Positions 55,919 through 64,000 of a DNA stretch of 64,000 nt are shown here, piece after piece. Origin of the DNA: Curvularia sp. ZM96. Taxonomy: Eukaryota; Ascomycota; Dothideomycetes; Pleosporales; Pleosporaceae. The stretch covers positions 3,162,001-3,226,000 of the forward strand of contig JAJGBQ010000001.1 of assembly GCA_022457065.1 (NCBI GenBank), written 5' to 3'. Under the pieces are notes generated by a model. The model made no database searches. It saw nothing but the letters and a program-made list of their open reading frames with translations, and was not told where the DNA came from. The translations under genes and the position numbers were made by a program. Position 1 is the stretch's first letter; each line of letters opens with the position of its first letter.

Positions 55919-58434
55919 ATGGCCGGCTATAGGAACACGCGCAATCTCGGGCGGCTTTGGCTGCGCGGCACGCGTCGTGGGTAGGTCCGCCCGAATTCCA
56001 TCACCCCACCCTCGCATGCTGATTGTACAGCTTGCACACGAAGCATTGCCCAGCATCCCACAGGTCCCGAGCTGCCGCCCTTGGCCTTCGCTATGGTCCT
56101 CCCTTCCTGCTCGCGACCACTGTCACTGGCTTTCTGAGCTCCCCGGACTCTCCATGCCCACTGTTCCGCCCTGTTCACCTCGATGCACCCTCTCTGAAGC
56201 GGTACATCTTCGGTAGCAGCAATGACAACAAGACAGAATCTACATCTGCCGGAGATGCTGAGAGGCAGATAAACAAAGAGGCGGAGGGCAAGCCAGGGGA
56301 GCAGGATGCGCCACCCCAGACTCGCGTTGCAAAGGGCTACAGCGGCGAGGACGACCGAACTGGAGAGAATCAGTCCGCCTGGCAGACCATCACAGACAAG
56401 TTCCCCAAGTCGCCGTCCCCCTCCAAGATTGGTGATACCATTATCGACTACATTGTGCCCAATTGGGTCAAGTCAATGCCTGGCTTTATCCGCAAGCTGC
56501 AGAAAGAGCTCTCTATGGCTCCAGGTTCATTAGCTGAGGAGATATGGTATGAGGCCAATGATCCCGAGATCAACCCGGAAATCGTTTGGGACGCTTCCGT
56601 CAGGGTTTCCGACGAATTGTGCCAGGAAGAAAAGTCCTTCTTGGAGAAGCGCGCACATTTCACTAAGGCTGCACTTGCGCGCTATCTCGACATCCCGGAA
56701 GCCACAATACACCCTGACGATGTCCCCGTCATTGCCATGTGTGGCTCTGGAGGAGGGCTGCGTGCTCTTGTTGCAGGTACATCCTCGTATTTGTCTACAA
56801 AGGAAGCTGGCCTCTTCGACTGCGTCACGTATACGGCGGGAGTCAGTGGTAGCTGCTGGCTGCAAACACTCTACTACTCGGAACTCAGTCAACGCAGCCA
56901 TGCTCGTATGATTCGCCATCTCAAGAATAGGCTTGGTGTGCACATTGCCTTTCCCCCTGATGCCCTCGAACTGTTAGTCAGTGCACCGACGAGCAAATAC
57001 CTTTTGAGTGGTCTTGTTGAGAAAGCAAAAGGTATTCCAGATGCTGATTTTGGACTCGTGGATATATACGGCGCCTTGCTTGCTGCCCGCCTACTTGTAC
57101 CCAAAGGCGAGTTGTCCGTCAGCGAGTACGATTTCAAGATCTCCAATCAGCGACGGTTTACCGATAACGGCTCACAACCTCTCCCAATCTACACAGCCGT
57201 GCGGCACGAGATTCCCCTCGCCGAGCAAGCAGACACCAAGGACCCTGTCGCAGCCGCAGAGAAGGCGAGAAAAGAAGCCTGGTTTCAATGGTTCGAGTTC
57301 ACCCCGTACGAGATGTGGTGTGAGGAATTGTCAGCTGGAATACCAACGTGGGCAATGGGTCGAAGATTTCAAAATGGCCGGACAGTCTGGCGAGACAATG
57401 GTCTGGCATTGCCCGAGGTGCGCGTCCCATTACTCATGGGTATTTGGGGATCCGCTTTCTGCGCAACGCTATCTCATTACTACCGTGAAATACGCCCTCT
57501 CTTGCGCAGCTTAACAGGCCTGGGCAGCAGCATAGACGCCATGATCGCGGAGCGGGACGACGACCTCGTCAAAGTCCACCCCATCGATCCAGCTGCAATG
57601 CCAAATTACGCTCTTGGCATGCGTGAGTTGCTTCCCTCCACCTGTCCTGAGAGCATATTCGAACAAAAGAACTTTCAGTTCATGGATGCTGGCATGTCCA
57701 ACAACCTACCCATCTACCCTCTGCTCCGCCCAGGGCGTAATGTAGACATACTGGTTGCATTTGACGCTTCTGCTGACGTGAAAACCGACAACTGGCTTAA
57801 AGTCGCTGACGGATATGCTCGCCAGCGTGGCATCAAGGGATGGCCTGTAGGCGCGGGCTGGCCACCCTCTGGCGAGTCCATGGAAGAAATTCAGCAAGAT
57901 CTTGATCGCGCCGAAGCCAAAACAGAACAAGAAGCTCAGGAGAAACTCGATCAAGCCCAACACAAGGTCGATCCCAGCAAGAAGAAAAGTCAAGACTTAG
58001 GCTACTGCAACATCTGGGTGGGTACTACCGAAGAGCGTACCTCTGACTCCTCGCACCCAGAAAGCAAGCAAGTCGAAGAGGACTGGGAGCTCATGCACTC
58101 TAATTCTGGCATCACAGTCATATACTTCCCTTTCCTCGCTAACCCTAAAGTCCCTGGTGTAGACCCCAAGGTTAGCGATTTTATGTCGACTTGGAACTTT
58201 GTTTACACCCCTGAGCAAATTGACAGCGTTGTGGAACTGGCACGCGCAAACTACAATGAAGGTGCTGAGCGCACCAAACGCACCGTGAGGGCGGTATATG
58301 AGCGCAAGAAGAGACAGAGGGAAGAACGCGAGAAAGAGGAGAGGGAAAGGCGGTGGCGGTGGAAGCTGAGTCAGGGCATGATTGCAGGGAGGAGGATTGG
58401 GGGTGACAAAGAGCATGGAGATCAGTTCAGCTGA
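55919..58434 (+). CDS. cPLA2-type phospholipase with mitochondrial-type leader
   Basis: Two exons, 55919-55980 and 56031-58434, encode 821 aa. The long exon has no usable ATG near its 5' end, so I joined it to an upstream 62-nt exon through a 50-nt intron (GTAGGT...TACAG). The leader MAGYRNTRNLGRLWLRGTRR is Arg-rich with no acid, a classic mitochondrial presequence, followed by a hydrophobic patch (YGPPFLLATTVTGFL). A second in-frame acceptor 33 nt downstream (CACAG, 56063) is possible. The catalytic domain is of the cytosolic phospholipase A2 type: oxyanion loop GSGGGLRA near 259, GVSGS with Ser293 as nucleophile, and the catalytic Asp in MDAGMSNNLPIYPLL. A charged coiled coil (about 655-690) and an Arg/Glu-rich tail follow. 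It should cleave acyl chains from phospholipids, possibly in mitochondria, as reported for Aspergillus PlaA. Confidence 0.85.
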
Positions 58435-58763
58435 GCGGGAAGTTGCAAAGACGGAGTTTGGTGGGTGTGCCATGGAAACGACACGATGACGCATTATACC
58501 CTTTTATTTGGATCAAGAATGAATCTACACATGCTTCTGTACCTGGAGATTATAATGCGTGGGCCCGCAAATTAGTCCTTAACCAGTATTACCTCCCCCG
58601 AATTCATGATTCTAATGAAACAAAGACGGTTCTTCTCGTGGTATCATCAACGCAAAACATCCAAATGTTCAGATCCGAACGCATGTTCAAAACAAACCAA
58701 CAGTCTTAATCTCCTCACAACTCTTTTTCCACTCAGGTGACATTCCCTGGATCCTAAAGTCCA
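58435..58763. other. convergent intergenic region
   Basis: 3' flanks of two convergent genes; nothing else seen. Confidence 0.5.
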
Positions 58764-59558
58764 TCACTTCGGAGTGTCCTTACTTATTTTCTCCAACCGT
58801 GCCCTACTTCTTGTCTTAGCATCACGCATAAGCCTCAGATTCGCCAAATACAACTTGACCATGCGCTCACGACCCGCCTGATACGGATACTTCTCCGAAC
58901 CACTACCCCTCTGAATCGACATATACAGTTCAAAATAATTCGCCTTCCAGATGGGCAACTGCAGATTCTGCCTTTCTAGGTACTCGATATAGTGTGCTCT
59001 TCTCCTGGGCGGTCTGGGCTGGTTCCATTCGCGGGGTGGGAGGAGAGAGGGGAGACGCCAGTTTCGGTTGAATGAATCGGCGGGCAAAGACGATGTAGCG
59101 ATGGGTGAATGCGAGGGCGTACTGCAAGTGCTCTGGGATATGCTGTTTTTAATGGCTTCAATTTCGGCGCTGGCTTGGGCGCGGCGGAAGTTGAGTTCAG
59201 CGTCGGGTAGGAGGCTTTCGGCGAGGCGGGTGGGGCACTGGTTTGGAAGTATTAGATACTCGTTTTCCGTGCGCCTGTTTTAGTCTTTGATAGTGAGGAG
59301 TGTAGATGGAACAGTTCAAAGTACCTTGTACAGGCCGTCGTCGCCAACTTCCGTCGCTATATGGCCAGTCTTGCCGCATCGTCCACAGATTCGAGGTGAT
59401 GCAGCGTCGTTGTTCTTTCGTTCCGACTGCGACTCAGCGGATTCTCTTAGATGTGCGACCAGTTCTAACGCGTGCTTCATGGAAAGGACATTAGGTAGTG
59501 GCTGTGGAGGAGTCTTGCTGAGTAGAACTCTAGGATCCATAGTGCCGTCGGCATTCAT
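58764..59558 (-). CDS. zinc-knuckle protein of unknown function
   Basis: Two exons, 59558-59325 and 59237-58764, with an 87-nt intron (GTACTT...ACCAG), encode at least 235 aa. A zinc-knuckle-like site is ICGRCGKTGHIATE (CX2C, then GH) with its last Cys (CPTRLAESLL) supplied by the second exon. Upstream, DPRVLLSKTPPQPLPNVLSM is Pro-rich. The C-terminal 80 residues are basic (PPRRRAHYIEYLERQN, RDAKTRSRARLEKI). A possible acceptor (CTGATACAG) just 5' of the ATG suggests another exon farther upstream, so the N-terminus may be incomplete. I do not recognise the family. An RNA-binding or mitochondrial translation role is a guess. Confidence 0.65.
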
Positions 59559-60470
59559 GATAATATCAGGCGCTGTATCAGAAAACGGAAGAGGAAGGGT
59601 AATGAGACGATAGCGACAAGTTAGGCATCAAACGGAAAGATAGTGTAATGGCAAGGGGCGTTTGCAACGAGAGCCCGATTGGGATAACTCGAGTGAGCTA
59701 TGCCGTGGTCCAGGACCAGTGGAACGTCAAGCTGTTCGTCTCCTTGGTTCATACGGTAGTCGGAGAGCTAGAATAAATTGGATTGGTAGTCTTGGATGTG
59801 CAAGCATGGTTGAATATCAATAGAGGCCAATCGGCGGCGAAAATACGATGGAAAGCGTTGGGTGCTCAACATGTAAATTTACTGATCTATTGTACAGTGT
59901 GTTGAAGACATCAGGCACTCGATAACTACTGCCGAACATGTTGTGCATTATTAATCTATGGAAATCGAGATGAATGTCAGCGATTGCTGTTTCCTGTATG
60001 GTATTGGTGTATGAGAACCATGGGTGAGCAGTGGCTTCCACGCGTAGCGGACATGGTCAGGACTAGGCTACCTGTTACTTCACTTGATAATTATTATTGT
60101 AGTACGAGGAAGGCACAAACGCTCCGAAAAGATGAAAATGAATGATTGCTAGTTGCAGCATGGCTGATATGAAAGTTTGACAAAGCGGAAGCAGAGAAAT
60201 CTAAAGCTTGATTCAGAGTTGAGTATATTTATAAGAGCGACGAGATTCATTCGTTCTACACGAAGATAATCTATATCTCATATGAGGTAGGAACTATCTA
60301 CTACTTGCTCATATCATAATGCGCTCTTTGATCCTACTGAGTTACGTGACTTTTGCTAATTGCGGCGCCATCGGTAAAACGCCCTGGACCATGCTGGGTA
60401 TAATGCTAACAAAAAAAGACGCCAGAACACAAAGACCTCCAAGCCCGCCGGAATACTAAAGGCACAATAT
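59559..60470. other. intergenic region
   Basis: May include a missing 5' exon of the zinc-knuckle gene (a 40-codon frame starts at about 59752 on the - strand). Otherwise A/T-rich with no gene. Confidence 0.4.
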
Positions 60471-61439
60471 CTAGCGGTCCTGAAATGGGGTCACGTCTCG
60501 ATCGGCGAAGCGGAGTGCGTCCGATGCCTCCATATCCTCGTCCATCATAACATCGTCATGCCGCATTTCTTCAAGACATCGCTTCTGCTTTGGTGACGTA
60601 GATGGAAGCGATAGCAATCCGGGCTGTGAACCGCCGTTGCTCTGGCCGGTTTGATACAGTACTTGGCTCTGCGACACCGCAATAGAACGTCGTGCTCCCA
60701 CAATGTCCCAGTAGGATCGTAGAATGTGCTTGAGAGTATCGTCAAAATTGACGCAGAAGCGTTGAGCCTGGCAGATCTGCATAGCCTTGATGTGGTCGAA
60801 ATCCTTTAGTAACTCCATCAGATAAGCGGCGACTACAGCTGCAGATTTCTCGTTGCCAGACTCGCAGAAAACCAATACCTTGCCGAGCCTCGCTTCACCC
60901 ATGGTTTGCAACGTGTGTTGTCGAACTTTTGCAATGTGCGTGTTGATCATTCTCGTCGCCTGAGGAAACTCGGGTGTAAGAGCGTAGAAGCTGGGGGCTT
61001 CGATGCTGTTCACTTCCAGACAAACCTCGCGAGCCGCCTGGATTGCACCCATCAGACTGTTGGGCTGTGTACGAACAGCCAGAGCCATAGTGATGCCCTC
61101 GCGCTCGAGGAAGGCCTTGTCTTTGGCTGCCACCATGGGGCCAAGATACAACCAGGGCAAGATCATCTGCGCCTGCCTTCGCCGTTCATATGCCCATTCC
61201 AGCAGCGTGTTCTTTTGCACGATATCTTTGAGGTCCAACTCCTTCAGAAAGCTTATGTCTACATCCTCTCTAGGGCTATCACCGAGGGCCAGCTCGGGTA
61301 CGTCAGTGGTGAGCGTAGGCGGAGGTACAATGATCCGAGGCGACGCAGGCAGCCGGTATGTATAATCGTGTTGATTGCGCATGTGCATGTTGGGAAGATC
61401 GGACATGGTCGCTTCCTCGCGAACTGTTGCCATGATCAT
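60471..61439 (-). CDS. STYX-like dual-specificity pseudophosphatase
   Basis: 322 aa, intronless. ATG 61439 is followed at once by other in-frame ATGs (MIMATV..., TMSDLP), so the start may be a few codons later. From residue about 92, MILPWLYLGPMVAAKDKAFL and ITMALAVRTQP match the dual-specificity phosphatase fold. The active-site loop reads F191-C192-E193-S194-G195-N196-E197-K198-S199. Active enzymes have His-Cys-x5-Arg; here the Cys and Gly are kept, but His is Phe and the phosphate-binding Arg is Lys. AAVVAAYLMELL continues the fold correctly. I infer a phosphate-binding, weakly active or inactive protein. The acid-rich tail ends DALRFADRDVTPFQDR. Confidence 0.8.
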   Translation of the reverse strand: MIMATVREEATMSDLPNMHMRNQHDYTYRLPASPRIIVPPPTLTTDVPELALGDSPREDVDISFLKELDLKDIVQKNTLLEWAYERRRQAQMILPWLYLGPMVAAKDKAFLEREGITMALAVRTQPNSLMGAIQAAREVCLEVNSIEAPSFYALTPEFPQATRMINTHIAKVRQHTLQTMGEARLGKVLVFCESGNEKSAAVVAAYLMELLKDFDHIKAMQICQAQRFCVNFDDTLKHILRSYWDIVGARRSIAVSQSQVLYQTGQSNGGSQPGLLSLPSTSPKQKRCLEEMRHDDVMMDEDMEASDALRFADRDVTPFQDR

Positions 61440-63210
61440 TTGGATCGTCGGGATAAGTAGAGGTTGGGTGTGGTTTGACGAACGCTGGATTGAGTGTAGA
61501 GCAGGAGAGATATTGAAACTGCGACGATGTTATGAATGGATGGGTTTTGTAGGCTGAATCCCTTGTCACTGCGAAAGGGCGTGCTTCAAACGATTGTCTC
61601 GATATGCGCTGAGGGGGGCGAAGAGTGCGAGTGAGGGGTGCGGGTACAATGTGAAGGCTGGGCCAGTGTCGAGATGCCTGTGGCAACTGAGAAGAACAGG
61701 TTGCAAGGCGAGAAAGCACTGGTCAGAGAGTAGATATGAAATACTCCATGATCAACCGAGGTCAAGGCAACGACGGTACGGTTCATCGCGAGTGCACGCG
61801 TTCTGGAATCGCGGGAGTGCTAGCCAGAAAGAAGCACGCGTGGTACAGCTGACGTAATGTGGCAGGCTGGCTAGTACGGCCAGGCACCAATCATCACACG
61901 GCCAACTGGGGCGCCACACTTCGGCGTCCTACGATAGCCTCATTACAGTACCTTGGAACCGTTGCAGCAATCCAGCTCGTCTCTCAGGGATTTGTCAAGG
62001 GCTGTCAGCGACCAACAGCTCTGTCGCTCGTCGCTGTCTCTGGGCTCGACCCAACTTATTTTTGTACTGCTTGGAAGTTTCCCATCCATGTGACACGGCA
62101 TATCACCTTCCGTCCCTCTGGTCCCTTGTCGCATTTTGGTTACTCTTTTGGTTTTCACGAAATCCACGCAATGACCACTCAAACCATAATTGATTTTGAC
62201 AAATCTGCCACGGCTTCTGTTTCAACCGGCGCTCCAAGGATGGGCCGCTTGGATCTCTAATGCGTGCCTTTGCCACGATGCCTATCCAGATATTACGGAG
62301 ATGTTGGGAACGCAACTCCAAAACCTTCATGTCGACATTGCTTATTTCCATGAGCACTGTAGGCGGAAAAGCAAAGATTAGTATGGTTCTCGAGAAGCAC
62401 CAAAATGTCATAGTCGCAGAAAATCGCAGAGGAGTGTGCTCGCGCAGCTGAAGTGACCTTTACGGTTTCTTCTGGATACCTTTTCAAGGTGATTATTCTG
62501 GATATCTGTAGGCACGTGACTTACTTCTGAAGGCAGGGGTGCATCGTATGCTGTTAGAAGGCTCTCCGAACATACACAAATCGGGTCATACTCATACTCC
62601 TAAATTCGCCGTAGAAGCAGACTTGGCGCACCACTTTTCACATTTCTAGTGCGGAGAAAGAGAGCAGAAATGCCGCCTCTCACTATGCAGCACTCATCCT
62701 GTTTGAGTTTGCCAAGCCACTGTAAGGAACTTACATATCTATTGATTTCAATCAAACAAATGAGGAAATTCAACTCAAAAGAATGGCTGCAACAAAAGGT
62801 ATAGACATTGAAGCTGTGGTGCGTAAATCGCGAGAGGATATTCTGATACACCGGCGCGGTCTTACTCACATAACCCAAATAGCCAAGCAGACGAGTTCAA
62901 TTGAGATGTCCGGTCAACACGACTCAATAAGCAATGTATCCGCAAATACATGATCGACCCCCGGTCCGAGAGGCACCAACATTACTCGTTGGGTAGGTCG
63001 GCCAACTGTATAGCCAATGATACTCCGATCTTCCGGACCTTTTGTGGGGAAATACCTACGCAACATCATCTTACGGTTGCGATTGTCGTCATCGAGCCAA
63101 GGCTGTTCTGCTTTGGGTAAAGCAGGCTTTTTTTCAAGGCAAATAAGAATGCCGTTGCACACCGGTATTGCTGTTTGGAGGCATCTTCGCTGCCTGAACG
63201 TACTGCAGCC
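61440..63210. other. 1.8-kb gene-free region
   Basis: No supported gene. Frames of up to 133 codons lack ATG starts or domains. The right end is the upstream region of the GH32 gene. Confidence 0.45.
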
Positions 63211-64000
63211 ATGAAGCTCTCGTCACCCGTTTTGGTGGTGCCATTGGCAACACTAGCGACAAGTCGGATCTTGCCTCGTCAAAACGCCATCGACTACAAC
63301 GCTGCTCCGCCAAACCTTTCTACTCTAGCCAACAACTCTCTCTTCGACACATGGCGGCCCAAAGCACACGTGCTCCCTGCTTTTGGCCAAATTGGAGATC
63401 CTTGCATGCTCTACACCGATCCGGAGACAGGCCTTTTTCACGTAGGATACCTTCATCTAGGCGCATCAGGCGCTACCACCAAGGATTTGGTTACCTACAA
63501 GGACTTGAATCCCGACTCAGCTCCTTTCATTCGTGCAGGTGGAATCAACGATCCCGTCGCAGTCTTCGACGGCAGCGTCATTGAAAAGGGTGTCAACGGC
63601 ACACCTACCCTTCTCTACACCAGCGTTAGCTATCTACCCATCCACTGGACCATCAGATATCCAAAGGGTGCTGAAACGCAATCTCTAGCCTATGCCAGAG
63701 ATGGAGGAAGAAATTTTACAAAAGCTAGATTTGGTCCTGTAATCCCTAGCCCACCGTTTGCTGTCAATGTGACCGCTTTCCGAGACCCGTACGTGTTTCA
63801 AAGCCCGCAGATTGATGCCTTGCTTGGAAAAAAGAAAGACACATGGTACACTGTCATCTCAGGCGGCGTCCACGGTGTCGGCCCCAGCATGTTCCTGTAC
63901 GCGCAGTACGAAAAAGATGAAGACGAGTTTCAGACCTGGGAGTACCTAGGCGAGTGGTGGAACGAACCTGCGAATTCGACCTGGACAGAGCATGGCTGGG
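63211..64000 (+). CDS. secreted GH32 fructosyltransferase/beta-fructofuranosidase, 5' part
   Basis: Open from ATG 63211 to the right edge (263 codons), so the gene is truncated by the window. MKLSSPVLVVPLATLATSRI is a secretion signal with cleavage likely near residues 18-23. The glycoside hydrolase family 32 nucleophile region is GQIGDPC with Asp63, replacing the usual WMNDPNG. INDPVAVFDGS and LYTSVSYLPIHW follow, then the AFRDPY (RDP) motif, which holds the transition-state-stabilising Asp. The spacing and sequence closely resemble Aspergillus fructosyltransferase-type beta-fructofuranosidases (FopA), which make fructo-oligosaccharides from sucrose. The acid/base Glu and the C-terminal beta-sandwich lie beyond the edge. 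Confidence 0.93.
   Translation, partial: MKLSSPVLVVPLATLATSRILPRQNAIDYNAAPPNLSTLANNSLFDTWRPKAHVLPAFGQIGDPCMLYTDPETGLFHVGYLHLGASGATTKDLVTYKDLNPDSAPFIRAGGINDPVAVFDGSVIEKGVNGTPTLLYTSVSYLPIHWTIRYPKGAETQSLAYARDGGRNFTKARFGPVIPSPPFAVNVTAFRDPYVFQSPQIDALLGKKKDTWYTVISGGVHGVGPSMFLYAQYEKDEDEFQTWEYLGEWWNEPANSTWTEHGW

Noticed and set aside
61859..62260. 133-codon + frame
   Set aside because: It starts with GTG, has no domain or splice support, and its composition is that of intergenic DNA.
34..64000. CRISPR arrays, bacterial-type operons, riboswitches and ribosome binding sites
   Set aside because: None seen. The spliceosomal introns and protein families show a fungal nuclear genome; the only regular short array is the five-copy minisatellite at 10559.

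Overview
The window is a 64 kb piece of a filamentous ascomycete nuclear chromosome. Introns are short (mostly 47-90 nt, GT-AG, with CTAAC/CTGAC/CTAAT-like branch sites), genes are single and unclustered, and translation elongation factor 3 and a dispersed 5S rRNA gene are present. One sequence relic shows RIP-like C-to-T/G-to-A decay. The protein types suggest a dothideomycete, probably Pleosporales. That placement is inference; no marker here proves it.

Left block (about 0.5-9.7 kb), housekeeping: a TatD-type metal hydrolase, a short-chain dehydrogenase, a four-span membrane protein like the phospholipase D regulator SRF1, a mitochondrial K+/H+ exchange-related protein, a YjlB-like cupin and a class I methyltransferase.

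Gene-poor island (about 9.7-22.4 kb): two intact, unusual open genes sit among decayed sequence. One (11445-13595) encodes a GIY-YIG-like nuclease domain flanked by a triplicated acidic repeat and three paired-cysteine zinc sites. The other (19321-20547) encodes a low-complexity protein with gag-like zinc knuckles. The relics are a RIP-like copy of the second gene (about 15.15-15.41 kb), a RAD5/HLTF-type helicase fragment (about 17.94-18.2 kb) and the 3' part of a DUF6594-type membrane protein gene (about 20.83-21.4 kb). This is the most likely home of something undescribed.

Middle block (22.5-41 kb): elongation factor 3; a 603-bp element bounded by identical inverted repeats of about 94 bp; a ketopantoate reductase-like gene; a 5S rRNA gene; a small ORF and a 649-aa protein of unknown function; a Yip1-family protein; an eight-exon glycogen phosphorylase; and a cyclin-like protein with about 4 kb of gene-free DNA upstream.

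Right block (45.3-64 kb): a TMEM33/Pom33-family protein, septin Cdc3 (with a 4-nt first coding exon), exocyst subunit Exo70, a dynamin-like/SLIP-GC-like GTPase, a cPLA2-type phospholipase with a spliced mitochondrial-type leader, a zinc-knuckle protein, a STYX-like pseudophosphatase, and the 5' part of a secreted GH32 fructosyltransferase/invertase running off the right edge. Septin and Exo70 both act in polarised growth and septation, but nothing suggests co-regulation. Exon coordinates were derived by hand from splice signals and checked for reading phase; no alignment or transcript was available.
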